The notes beneath the pieces were generated by a model. That model ran no database searches. It was given only the letters and a program-made list of their open reading frames with translations, and had not been told where the DNA came from. Of a stretch of DNA of 64,000 nt, positions 35,053 to 46,900 are shown piece after piece. The translations under genes and the position numbers were made by a program. The DNA is taken from the NCBI RefSeq assembly GCF_012489685.1, contig NC_080042.1, positions 77,381,093 to 77,445,092 on the forward strand, given 5' to 3'. The DNA is from Lotus japonicus. Taxonomy: Eukaryota; Streptophyta; Magnoliopsida; Fabales; Fabaceae. The first letter of the stretch is position 1. Every line of letters begins with the position of its first letter.

Positions 35053-36697
35053 GATGTAAAATGGTATGTTCTAATAACTTTTGATCATTGTGAATTGAAA
35101 TCATGAATTTTATTAGCTGGTCAATGGTTTATTTTTCTAAAATGGGAATTAGGATCGATGTCATGCCTAGTCACTAGTGAGTGAGCTTATTTAAATGTCA
35201 TCTAACTGCTGCACAAATTTCTTGTGTTTTGCATATGGTTCTTAATGAAGTGGTGCTTTTGCTTTGCCACAAGTTCAAAATAGTTGCATGAGAACTTGTT
35301 TCATTGGTTTTTGGATCACTAAAGTAAATATATATTTTCAGTTGAAACATCTTTTACTCTGTTAGTATATTTTCCTAAATAATTTAGACTGTATTGTTCA
35401 ATGAAGCACAAGTTCAATAATTATACAGAAATACGACATCAATATCTATCTCCAGAGGTACTTGTTTGCACTTTGTATTTGTAGAAATTAGCAACTGACC
35501 AGGAGCTTTTGTTCTGACTTTTCAATTCTTTTTCAGGGGATGGTGGGAACTCATTTCTTGAGTATATTTTTCGTGATGTCCATGAGTAGTGGAAGATGCA
35601 ACAGGAACAGCAATGAAGCTGGTACTAGCTGGGGTGACAGAAGTGAATTATCTGTTTTTATATTGTCATATTAAAGCTATTGTGACTTGGAAAGTATTGA
35701 TTATATTTTCATCCAACTTCTCGTCTTAATTATTCGATAAGAAGTTCCCAAATCATATTTCCTTCAATATTAGCTCAGGATCCTCTTTTGTTTAGAACTA
35801 TTATTAGTTATCTAGAAATGACTTTTTGAGTGGGAATTATGGATTGAAATGACCTGCATTTTAAGCAGTGCATTGTATTGTTAGGGGATCCATAATTACT
35901 TTTGACCAGAACTTGCTAAGTGTGTGATTGGTTTCATGTCTAAAACACATTTAGCTAGAAAATAACGTGCTTTGAAGTGTAAGTCATAATTTCTGTGATT
36001 GTTTTGTTTCATGTTTCAAATGCTTATTATCGTTGAAAAAATAGGTGAGGTAAGGCACTTGATTTATTGTCAAGATTAGTGTATTATTTTTTTTTAAAGA
36101 AGATTAGTGTATTCTAACCAACAAGGTGTACCACAACTGGTAGATAATTGAACTTCTTTAAGCATCTAGTCAAGGGTTCAATCCCTAGCCGTGCGTATGG
36201 AAAACAAATTTACTGGGAAAGGTCTTACCACTTAACGTGATCTTCCGTCTCCATTAAGAGAAATGAGTTCGAAAGAAGAGGTTGAAGAAAGGGACATTTT
36301 AGTAAAATGAGAGTTATTTAACTTTAAATGTTTTAATTTTCATTTGGTGGTTGTGATCAATGGTGGTCCCAAATTTTGCAAAGCTATCTAATATATCAAC
36401 TTTTCATAGAGGAGGTTTTTTATTTTAACCGGTCGATTTTAGATAACACCATTGTATTTGTTAAAACTATTGAAATTTCAACTCCCGTAAGTGCAAAAGT
36501 TTTGCTTTTGAAAATTTCATGTTCTGAAAGTATAAATTTTTTCTTTTTAGAAGTTTCTTGAAATTCGACTTATTGGAAGTGTAAAAAATTGAATTGAAGG
36601 ATAATTTAGGAATTAATTTTATTTTTGAAAAAAATATTGGGTGTGTGAATAATATTAAAGCAAACCCCAAGAATTTGGATTGCCCTCAATAATATTG
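35053..36697. repeat. F-box 3' flank (paralogous downstream block)
   Basis: About 35060-36370 is similar to 52425-53515, downstream of the shattered F-box copy. It includes the ggtgggaactcatttcttga block and the tRNA-like segment at 36115. The last about 300 bp are AT-rich and unrelated to the other copies. Confidence 0.6.
36115..36300 (+). mobile_element. Possible tRNA-derived SINE fragment
   Basis: Contains gtcaagggttcaatcccta, a good RNA polymerase III B-box context, preceded about 40 bp upstream by ccacaactggtagat as a weak A-box. The same segment recurs at about 53240-53410 because the flank is duplicated. No A-tail or target duplication was identified. Confidence 0.3.
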
Positions 36698-37303
36698 GGT
36701 ACTTTCATAACATACGGGTTTGGTTATGATAATCTTGCTGATAGGTACAAAGTAGTTGCAGTTCTTCACTATGAAACTGATACTGGGGTTACAGGAAAAA
36801 CAAATGCTTGGAGGGAGATTCAAGACTTCCCTTCATGTGTCCCTTTCACTGGAACAGGAAAATTTGTGAATGGCACTCTGAACTCGTTGGTTTCTGATGA
36901 GTCCAATTGGTTTATTAATTCTCTAGATTTGGGGAAGGAGAGTTATCAAAAGCTTTTGCCTCCTGATGATGGAAATGAGCCTGAGAATTTTTTGGGGGTG
37001 TTGAAGGATTGCTTGTGTGTCATGTGTGGAGATTCCCTGGTTTGGAATGTTTGGCTTATGAAGGAGTATGGAAATCAGAAGTCTTGGACTAAACTATTCA
37101 GTGTTGCGATGGAACTATTACCCCATTACAAGGGACTTCGTGCAATTCATATTTCTGAGAATAATCAAGTACTGGTGGTGAAGTTCTGTTCAGAGTTATT
37201 TCTTTACGATTCCAGAGACGGCACTTTGAAGAGTCTCCAAATACAAATTCCAGATGGTTGTATTTCTATGTTCGCAGGGGTCTATGTAGAACCTTGCTTT
37301 TGA
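36698..37303 (+). pseudogene. 5'-truncated F-box/FBA pseudogene
   Basis: Begins abruptly at ggtactttcataacatacgg, which matches 55920 in the intact gene at 55421. It lacks the F-box and the first third of the FBA domain. It also lacks about 20-25 residues between ETDTG and AWREIQDF, where the intact copy has a Lys-rich segment and VQVHTLG. The end reads VYVEPCF instead of AYVESLISPCF, a further small deletion. The rest is nearly identical to the 55421 gene and open to TGA, so the truncation is recent. Without an F-box it could not join an SCF complex. Confidence 0.88.
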
Positions 37304-38394
37304 TATTGGGATGTAAAATGGTATGTCTGAAGAATCCTTCAATCCACTAATTGGTTCTTAGTACCTTACATGTTTTCATTTCATGTTTGTTCTAATTACT
37401 TTTGATCATTGTTTATTGAAATCATGCATTTCATTAGGTGGTCAATTTAGTTTTCTCAAATAGGAATAGGATCTAGATGCGATGCCAAGCCACTAGTATA
37501 CTTATTTAAATGTCACCTAACTGCTCACAAAATTCATGTTTGCTTCAAATCTTGCATAATACATTATGCACTAAACAAACTAAATCTTATCATGCACATA
37601 GTTCTTAATGAGCCTATGATTTAGTTTTTTTTTCCCCTTTTTGGGCATAAGTTCATAATAATACCATGAGAACATGTTTGGTGTTTTTGAATCACTAAAA
37701 TAGACATGCACCTTTCAGTTGATTGAAACATCTTTAACTGTGGTTGCTGTTTGTTTTGTATTTGGGTTATGCTGTTTTGGTAAGGGTGTGATTGGCATCT
37801 TAGATGGGAGAGTTTGTTGCCGTCATTCTTTCATTCAATAAAATTTGTTCTGCTGTGAATTTTTTTTTTACACAAAAAGTCCCTTTCTTCATGCAATCTT
37901 CTTGTGTTTCTTATTGTATCATTTCGCCATAAATACTACACAAATATCTACCTCCAGAGGTACTTGTTTGCACTTTGTAATTACTATTAACTGACTAGGA
38001 GGCTTCTGTTCTGACTTTTCAAGTATTTTTCAGGTGGGACAGTGGGAACTCTTTTCTTAAGTATATTTTTTGTGATGACCAAGATTAGTGGAAGATGTGA
38101 CAGCAAGGAAGCTGATACTAGCTGGGGCGACACAAAGTGAATTATATGTTTTTTTTTATATTTCATATCAAAGCTATTGTGACTGTCTATATGACCAGTT
38201 GACAAAATGCCAGTTATCCTATTTCTCTTTAATACTAGTTAAGGATCCTTGAATGCCTTTTGTTTGAAACTATAAGTTTTCTTCCATTTATATCTTAGAC
38301 TGCTTTGGGTGGTATCTGGAAATGATTTAATGAGAGGGGATTATGGATTGATGGACAGACCAATGGCCTGCATTTTAAGCAGTGTATTGTATAC
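37304..38394. repeat. F-box 3' flank, near-identical to 56600-57674
   Basis: Collinear with the downstream region of the F-box gene at 55421, including cattttaagcagtgtattgt just before the end. At 38395 it is joined directly to the PAT block, so this is the duplication breakpoint. Confidence 0.85.
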
Positions 38395-41376
38395 TTGAAA
38401 CCAATTGTTCAGCTACACCCATTTCTACTTACTTCTTCTGCTTGGTCTTGTCTTCATCCTTTGCCTCTGCAGTCATCCTGAAAGTTGAGGAAGAATGGAT
38501 GGCAACTACCTTACCATTCACTTCAGGTCGGTGTAAAGTTTCAATTTTTAATTTTTTTCCCAGATTTTTTGTGTGGGGGTTCGACATTTTTTAGGACTGT
38601 TTGTTGTTGTGATGGTGGTGGCCATTGCTGTATTTCTGGCTCTAGGGTTTGCCTTTTATGTGTTCTTTGCTCCTTTTGTTGGGAAGAAGGTGTATCAGTA
38701 CATTGCTATGGGCCTCTACACACCCCTGGTAACCCAATTTCTGAGCTTTGTCTTCTTTTTGATGTTCATTTTACTGATTTTAAAGTGGGTTGGGGGAAGT
38801 GGTTATGAGATCTGTGAGTGTTGCTTTCTGATTCATGTTTTTTGGTTATGTATGTCTGTATTCCTTTTCTTCAATCTGAGCTTCTTCTCCTCCTTTATTC
38901 ATTTTGTTTTGTTAGCTTGTAGATTGATTTCAATTTGGAAAGTGTGATATGGGGCTTTTTCTGTACCTGATGAGAGGCTATTTGGTTTCTTGTTATGTAC
39001 TGCTTAAATAAATTATCCACTCTGATTATTAAATTAATTTTTAAGCATCTTTTGAGAAATAGCCATATGAAGATATGTAAACTAGAAATCAAGGCTTTAA
39101 ACTATACTGGCCTTGGGGTATTTAATGCCTACTCAGGCACATGTATGTTTGATGGAAATGCTATAGATTCAAACAAATTTGAGTTTTTGAAATCCAAGAC
39201 AACTCAGAGTTATTCTTATCTCATTCTAATATAGTAATATTCCCTTTTGAACTTTTTTCATAATGCTGGCATCCCCTACACCAACTTCGGAGGGGATATC
39301 TAATATTCGAATTATCATGCATGTAGTGTAAGAAATTTGTTGAAACCCGGTTACCTTTGTCCAAGGTACCTCGAATGTGGCTTAGAGAATTACATTAAAT
39401 CTTGCAATAGCTTCATCATTCTGCTTAAATATACTATCTGTCAGTTTCCGAGTATGGGTGAAATTTGGTACTAGGTTGAGTTCCTGTTATCTGCAGTTGT
39501 AGAACTAATGACACATCCAAATATGAAGGATGATATGCTTTTCGCATCTATGAACTGATTCTGATATGTCTTATGGCTGTTTGCATTTTTTGTTCCACTT
39601 GCTGTAGATGGCACCTTACTAGGGCTTCTATGTCCTTGTGTGTGTGAATCAATATTATTATCTGGTTTTAAATTTGCTTGTAATAGCAAGGTTAGGAAAT
39701 AACATACACATGCACATTTCATCAATATGATTAGTTTGTAATAAAATTTCATTTTGAAATCAAACTAGTGTAGAGTTGTAAAAGAAGGGACATAACTATC
39801 TTTGTTTTAAACTGCATGAAGGATATTGTCTTGTTTTGGTAACATCTCACCTCTTGCCAGATTACCTGTGTCTTTGGACTGTACATTTGGTGTGCAGCAG
39901 CTGATCCAGCAGATTCAGGGGTTTTTAAGTCCAAAAAGTACCTTAAAATTCCGGATAGCAAAAAGCTTGGTGGACTGAAGGATTCTAAACTTGGAGCGGA
40001 TTCGACTTCATCAATGCATGATGGAAATGCTTCAACAGTTGGACCAAAATCTGTGGATAAGGAAGCATTGGGAACAGAAGCAAGTTTTAAAGATGCTGCT
40101 ATCTCAATAGAGAAGAAAAGTGCATCATCACCTTTACTATTAGTTTGCTCTCCTTGCGCTTATATCTGCTCCTGCTCTAGTTCAAGTGAAGAATCTTCTG
40201 ATAAACAAACAAGTGAAGATGGCATGTTCTATTGCAGTTTTTGTGAAGTTGAGGTACGCTGAAGAGTTTTGAGTAAAAGCCTTTGTTCCTTGAAGAATAT
40301 TGTAGCAGTTCATCCTCTATTATCGTGGAACAGAGTCTTGCACACATAACACAGATATACTATTTGTGCATTTCTTGATCTAATACTTGACAATATTACC
40401 AATTCTGTTAACATCTTGCTTCTCCAAATGATTTTATTCTGGCATTAGATGGATGCTGAGGTTTCTTTTGTCAAAATTGATAATAAAAGAAGTTAAATAT
40501 CTTGTTGGAATAACGGTGTTGCAGGTATTCAAGTACAGCAAGCACTGTAGAGTTTGTGACAAGTGTGTTGATCGCTTTGATCATCACTGCAGGGTATGAC
40601 TATCTGATTTCTCTCTTCCTTGCTTATAAGTTGATGCATTCTGAAAAATGTTACTTCTTGGATTTTTCAGTGGCTTAACAACTGTATTGGAAAAAAGAAC
40701 TACCGACAGTTTTTCACCCTCATGGTTGCTGCTCTCCTCTTGGTAAGCACGATTGTTCACTTATGCCTTGCTTATCATTTAGATGTTCAAACCTACTAGT
40801 ATTATCATAATAAAACCTCTGCCACCTGTACAAATCCTACCCTACAATTCAAATATTATTATGCCCCAGATAACTGGCATTTTGAGACCCACCATTCTCA
40901 ACACCATTCCCTCATTCTATTCAGGATCTTACTTTAGTCCCCCATCACACTGGAACTTTAATAGGAGATGAGATTTTTGTAAACAAATAGTGGTTTATAC
41001 TTGTAGAGAATTTAAGGGGTAGTTGAACATGGAGTATATATGGTTTTATATATGCTCTCCAAACTAAGGAATGTCCTTAAGGAGTATATTTGGTTCCCCA
41101 GTTGCCCTAGTTTTCTAGTCATACACTTGATATTCTCCCAACCAAATGTCAAAAGTTGAGCTGTCCTAAGCCCAACTTACTTCTTGTTGGAAGCAACATG
41201 CTGGAACCTAAAGAAAACCCCTGAGTTAGCATTTTTAATTTCCTAGTTATTTTCATTTTGATTAACTATTGACAGGTATATACATGGTTTGTGCTCCTTG
41301 GGCTGGAGATTGCAGCTTATTCTTCAATGGTTGACTGGAATACTTGTGCTCATCTGCTGTTTTATTAAGAGGAAGC

Positions 41377-41754
41377 AATTTTGTTAGGATTAATTATATT
41401 AGTATTTAATTTAGGAATCTATCTTTATAGTATCTTTTATATTAAGATGTTATCTCTTATTCTAGTATTATATCTTCTGTATTTCTTAGGGATTAAGTTA
41501 TTGATATTAGGATTAGTTATTATAAATAGGAGTGCTCTCCTTAGGTTAGAGTCATGGATTAGTTTATTGAGTTTGTAAAGCGAACCAGCCCTATTGAAGA
41601 GGAACCAGCCTCTTGGTTCTAAGAGGAACCAGCCTCTTAGTTCTTATCTATCTTTATTTTCCAGTCTTTTATAATAAAATACCAAAAATATTCCCTTTTT
41701 CCCTATTTTCTCTATGGTTTCTCCACGTTAGGATTTTCGGGTCCTAACAAATTT
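41377..41754. repeat. 5-bp target-site duplication flanking the solo LTR
   Basis: aattt at 41377-41381 and at 41750-41754. Copy A at the same point has a single caattttcgg, so the empty site is present in this window. Confidence 0.9.
41382..41749 (+). mobile_element. Solo LTR (368 bp) inserted in PAT exon 6
   Basis: Starts TGTTAGGA and ends TCCTAACA, a perfect 8-bp terminal inversion with the canonical TG...CA ends. It is flanked by the 5-bp duplication aattt. It contains a TATA-like tataaatagg at 41521, repeated gaggaaccagcctctt units that could fold, and aataaaata near 41671 as a polyadenylation context. This is the product of LTR-LTR recombination of a retrotransposon, probably Copia-like. 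Orientation follows the TATA and polyadenylation order. Confidence 0.93.
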
Positions 41755-44404
41755 TCAGTGGATGTTTCGTCCAAGTTGGGAAGCAGTTTCACACTGGCAC
41801 CCTTTGTTATTGTGGTGGTGAGCATTCTGCTTACATTCTTGGGGTATATAATGTGGTTACTGGACTGCTTTATTGGTTATTCAGACATCTTATGCACACT
41901 TACTATTTGTTCTTTTGCTCTTTGTTTAGTTGTTCTTTGAATTCTTTCTTCCCTGTTCATTTATGCAATAAGTGTATATGGTAAATCAGATTTGATAAAA
42001 ATCATTATTGCTGTTATTCTTATGCTTGGTGAATTTTTCTTTTCACAGGCAGTCTGCACCATTTTGGCTATGCTTGCTACTTTACCTCTTGCTCAACTTT
42101 TCTTCTTTCATATTCTTCTCATAAAAAAGGTACGTTTGGCAGCTGATCTGTGCCATAAATTTTACTTCCATACCAATTTCATTGTAAAAGCGTCTTATAT
42201 AATTATTCATATAAGGCAGAACTTATTTGTTCTTCTCCCTAATCTCTGTTTGCTTGAAAAGTGAAATATTGATAGGCATGCTGGGTTTAATTTGAATGAA
42301 GTACTTAGTTATTGAAAGTTATTGCCAATAAAAAACAAAATTGACCAAGACAGTGATGGAGGGAAATGATTAAGACATTCTTAGTTGAAAACCAGGTTCT
42401 CTTGATGTTGTTTGAAAACCAAGTTTTCTCATGCTTTGGTGTATCAAGTATCAACTATAGACTTCAGAAGTATATTTTAGCTTTCTGGATAAAATGTGAT
42501 TGTTTGTGTTATGCAGTTTGATGTAGTGCCCCCAGAAACAGCATCTGTAAGTTCACTTGGAAAGAAGTCTATCAGAGAAGAACCAGTTAAGAAAAAGAAT
42601 CCTGCAGCAGTCAAAATTAGTCCATGGGCATTGGCAAGGTTAAATGCAGAAGAAGTTTCCAAGGCTGCTGCAGAAGCAAGGAAAAAGTCGAAGATTCTGC
42701 AGCCTGTGGTAAGACAGAATGAGCCTTTCAGGCTAGAAGCAGATCACAACTCCGGCAGCAGTGGGCGACGAATGGCCCCCAGGATTGATAACAGAAGGCG
42801 GCCAGGTAAACGGGCTCGCATGCCAGCTGACTTACCTACGGAGACCCTGACAAGGTTTTCTGCTAGTAATATGAATAAAGGCTTCAGTGGAACATCTAGT
42901 TTAGCATCTCTCCAGCTTGAAGCACAGGGTGGATTTCAAACAAGTCAAGCAGTGTCAAGCTCAGCTGGGATTGTTGCTTCTTCTCCTGAAAGCAGTTTAG
43001 ACTCGCCTGATATTCACCCATTTCGCGTGTCTTCAACCGGAGCTGAAGAAGCAAGACGGCTTGGAGGTCTTTCCGCTGCTGCTGGTACTGCAACACTGAA
43101 GGAATTCCCACTGTCAAGGTCAACAAGTGATGGGTATGAGGCCTCTGGTGGGGAAGATAGTGACCAGGTTCCCACAAGGATTGTTCAGAGATCAACAAAT
43201 TGGTCTAATCTTCTTTTCAGTGCTGATCAGGATGACAGAACTTATGAGCCAAATTCATCATCTAGCCTGGCTCAGCATAGAAAGTGGTGACTGATTTGGG
43301 AGACAACCATCTCTGAGATTATTTGTTGGGAATTGTTCATTCTTTGAGATTTGAACCCAAAGGTAATTCAACATCCCCTTAACCCTTACCTTCCTGAGGT
43401 TGAAGTTGATGGTCCTCAAAAGTTTTGGAGGCAGGTTCAGTGGGAAACCATGTACAAAAGTTTTAGGTCACAGTAACTGATGATGAGCCTGACCTTCCTA
43501 TATTGTTTTGTGCACCTTTTCCTAATGAAATTTTAATCAAGTCTTTATGGATGATATATGCTTAATATGCAAATTGTTTGCAACTTTGAAGAATATACAG
43601 GTGCCTATATTATGGTCACACCTGGCTCGCAACCACAAACTCTTAAGTGTTTTCTCCGACCTAGAGTCCCAGCCTTAATTTAGTTTGCATCATTAGGATG
43701 CAAGTTTTAACAATTATTACAACATTTTCATGTTCAATAACTCATTCAATCAGTAAAACAGGACTGTAAACAATAATCATTTTAATCTTCAATTTAATCT
43801 GCATCATGCACGTTGGATTCTATGGATTATGGCGGTTAAGTTTAACTAACCTTTTCTTCTATAACTCAGCGATCAATTAGAACACAAATGGGTAATCAAT
43901 CTTAACATAATCAAGTAAGGTTACATGTAATTGAAAAAGATCATGCGAAAATTGGAGAGACTAGTAAAATTAATTTTAAAAAATATTATGAAGTTTTTTC
44001 TGAGAGGTAATTTGATAGATTATTCATTGTTTATATTATTTTTATAATGTCAAACTCAAACACAAAATATGATAAAAGTCTACCGGTAAAAAAAATGATA
44101 AAAGTCTATGTTACTCCTATCTTATTCTTATTTTTATACAAATCTCTTATTTTAGCAAATTTTTATCCTTATTTTGACCACTAAATGAAACTATTAATAT
44201 CATGTTATTAATATATTGTCTTGTCTTTATCATCTCCATCTCACAAACACTTTATCATTCCTCATTTTATCCCGTCCTTATCTAAAATATTAATGTTTCG
44301 AAAGTTTTCACTCGTTAAAAGAGACTTGTTCTTTTACTTGTCTACTTCGTTGGTTATACAGCTCTTCACTTATGACTTTCTCAATTCAGGGTATACATGT
44401 TAAC

Positions 44405-44600
44405 TCGTACTTATGGTGTTATAATGTTCACATGCACTACTTTTTAATTTAACTACTAGATAATAAGGTGAGAATACCATTTTGGAAGAATTTAATGATG
44501 AGACAAATGATTCTGCAAAATTGAGTAAATTGTATATATATTTTTATCAATATGAAAATTATTAATAACTTATTAATATTTTTATTAATAAAGGTCAAGT

Positions 44601-44640
<40 letters not shown>

Positions 44641-45404
44641 TTATCAACAAGTCAATATATATTGATATTTATAGTAATATTGATATTGATTTGCTTATGG
44701 TTTTTTTTTTCAATATTCATATATTAGTACTTTAAATATAACATTTAATAAAATTCAAGTCAATATCAATTATATATATATATATATGTATATATATATA
44801 CATTCTACTCTATTTCTTTATAATATTTATATATTAAATATAGCATTTAATATTTATTCACATCCATTTCACTTTGTCGTTAATAATTAAAATTTAAATA
44901 ATAATTACTTTTGAATATGAGAAAATGATTTTTCCATTCATAATTAGTATAATGAATAGCATAAAATTTAATTAATAAATAATTACAATTGTTATTACTG
45001 TATATTCAAGTCAATTTCATTTCAAAAAAAAAAAGTCAATTTTACTTATAGCTATTGATACTGATATTTGATATTTATATATACACATAAATATTTATTA
45101 TATTTCCTTAGTATATTGGTATAATATAAAATTTTATTAATAACTAATTAATATTTTTATAAGTCGAATCAATTTACTTATTTATTCTCCAATTTACTTT
45201 ATTTTGAAAAAATCTACCAGTAAAACGATCATGCCAGCATAGACATAGAAGTCATTACATCAAGTCGAATAAGTGAGAGAGACGCCTCTTCAACCCAAAC
45301 TGAATCAGAAAAAGGCTGGAGCTTTTAATCAGGTAGTCCACAACATAATTATTAGAATTATCCTCGTTAATTTGTTTTCAAAGCATGTGATTTTCCTTTT
45401 GCTT
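44405..45404. repeat. AT-rich spacer with (AT)n microsatellites
   Basis: Very AT-rich. Alternating AT tracts lie at about 44602-44637 and 44771-44800. No gene supported. Confidence 0.7.
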
Positions 45405-45620
45405 CTATTTTGAATAATTGTTTTGTTTTGTCTAGTTCGTTTGTTTCTTTTCATTTGTCGTTTGTTAAACGTGTTGGTAATATGGCCGCAAATTTTATGT
45501 CTCGTATGGGGTATACTGATCCAGACCATGTTTGGGTTGAGGATGTTCCAGAGGGACTTGGACCTTTGTTGAACTTTAATTATCCTAATGCAATATAATC
45601 TGGTTTTCAGTAAAAAAAAA
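45405..45620 (+). pseudogene. LINE/RNase H C-terminal relic
   Basis: The frame HLSFVKRVGNMAANFMSR followed by MGYTDPDHVWVEDVPEGL resembles the end of a plant RNase H-like domain, where R-x-x-N-x-x-A-x-x-x-[AS]-R is typical. It stops at TAA and is followed by a poly(A) run at 45611, as in a short 5'-truncated LINE insertion. Confidence 0.6.
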
Positions 45621-45802
45621 ATGCATGTGATTTTGAAATTTTAATTGGCTCATTCACTTTTTAAAATTGCAAGTAATTTGATTCTTTTATTCCTTTTTTC
45701 TTGTCTTCTAAGCAATTTGATTTCAACTTTCACATAAATTGATTCCAACTACTTCTTCATTCATTTCATTTCTTGTAGCTGCTTCCACTCTCACTCTCGC
45801 AA

Positions 45803-46900
45803 ATGGCGCTTCCGCTTCCATCTCTTCCGTTCGACCTCATCGTCGAAATCCTCTGCCGGCTCCCGGTGAAGCCACTGCTGCGATTCCGCTCCGTTTCCAA
45901 ATCCTGGAATTCCCTAATCTCCGATCCCAAATTCGCCAAAATGCACCGTCGCTGTTCGCCGCCGGACTTCACCCGCCACCACCTCATCTTAGGCCACACC
46001 AACTCCTCAAACGATTTCCTCCTCACGGATTATCCGCTCCTCTCCGTTTTCAACGCCGCCGTGCCTGCCGCCGCCACTCAGCTCGACTACCCTCTCAACA
46101 ATCCCTACCGTTTTGATTCAATCGTTGGCTCTTGCGATGGAATCCTCTGTTTATCCATCGATCAAAGTCGCTCTGCTGTTGTATGGAACCCTTCCACTCG
46201 GATATTCAAAAACTTGCCGCCATTGGAGAATCCACAGCTTCAAGGTAGTTGCACATTATTCGGATTTGGTTATGATAATCTTGCTGATCGTTACAAAGTA
46301 GTTGCTGTTTTCTGCTATAAAACTGTTACTGGGGGTTACAGAAAATATAAAACTGATGATGGTGAGTTTTATAAAACACTGGTTAGGGTTCATACTTTGG
46401 GTACAAATTCTTGGAGGGAGATTCAAGAGTTCCCTTTGTGTGTCCCTTTTTGTCGTCAAACAGGAAGATTTGTGAGTGGAACTGTTAATTGGTCTGCATC
46501 TAATGAGTCGAGCTGGTTTATTATTTCTCTTGATTTGGGGAAGGAGAGTTATCGAAAGCTTTCGCCCCCGGATTGCGGTGGAGTGGTTTGGTCTTTGGAG
46601 GTTTTAAGGGATTGCTTGTGCATCCTTTATGGCGATTACGATGTTTGTGATGTTTGGCTTATGAAGGAGTATGGTAATGAAGAGTCTTGGACTAAATTAT
46701 TCAGTGCTCCTAGCCCGAGGGAGCTATTTGCCTATGATTGGGCACTGCATATTACTGAGGATGATGAGGTGCTGCTGATGTTCGATTCAAAGTTTTTTCT
46801 CTACAATTTCAGAGACAACACTTTAACAAGTCCCCAAATTCAAAACATCCTTGGTTGGATAGTCCCAGAGGTCTATGTAGAAAGTTTGATATCGCCTTAA
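45803..46900 (+). CDS. F-box/FBA protein (At3g23880/CPR1-like family)
   Basis: A single exon of 365 residues. The F-box starts almost at the N-terminus (residues 6-48: LPSLPFDLIVEILCRLPVK, RFRSVSKSWNSLISDP). The FBA domain follows with SIVGSCDGILCL, VVWNPSTRIFKNLP, FGFGYDNLADRYKVVAV, VRVHTLGTNSWREIQ, DVWLMKEYGNEESWTKLF and YVESLISP. It is the most divergent full-length copy here, with Cys-to-Ser in the usual RFRCVCKSW motif. It sits downstream of the PAT pseudogene in the same order as PAT-A and the F-box pseudogene at 23690, with related 3' flanks. Role as an SCF substrate receptor is inferred from the family. Confidence 0.93.
   Translation: MALPLPSLPFDLIVEILCRLPVKPLLRFRSVSKSWNSLISDPKFAKMHRRCSPPDFTRHHLILGHTNSSNDFLLTDYPLLSVFNAAVPAAATQLDYPLNNPYRFDSIVGSCDGILCLSIDQSRSAVVWNPSTRIFKNLPPLENPQLQGSCTLFGFGYDNLADRYKVVAVFCYKTVTGGYRKYKTDDGEFYKTLVRVHTLGTNSWREIQEFPLCVPFCRQTGRFVSGTVNWSASNESSWFIISLDLGKESYRKLSPPDCGGVVWSLEVLRDCLCILYGDYDVCDVWLMKEYGNEESWTKLFSAPSPRELFAYDWALHITEDDEVLLMFDSKFFLYNFRDNTLTSPQIQNILGWIVPEVYVESLISP

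Larger units (their letters stand above)
38485..43290 (+). pseudogene. DHHC S-acyltransferase pseudogene (PAT copy B)
   Basis: Exon equivalents: 38485-38526, 38615-38728, 39861-40253, 40525-40593, 40671-40742, 41316-41817 (interrupted), 42049-42129 and 42517-43290. Four lesions are clear against copy A. The start codon ATG is TTG at 38485. The intron 1 acceptor aag is atg at 38612-38614. A solo LTR lies inside exon 6, giving an early TAG. The exon coding GITTYDYI and the following 55 residues is deleted. The catalytic FDHHC exon and the 257-residue last exon remain open and very similar to copy A. The native promoter is missing because the duplicated block begins about 90 bp before the start codon. 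A truncated transcript is possible, but a working enzyme is not expected. Confidence 0.92.
38395..44404 (+). repeat. Segmental duplication, copy B (PAT block)
   Basis: Counterpart of 16839-22800. Main structural differences are the 368-bp solo LTR insertion at 41382, the roughly 450-bp deletion at about 42296, and a small insertion of roughly 70-80 bp near 43780. Confidence 0.9.
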
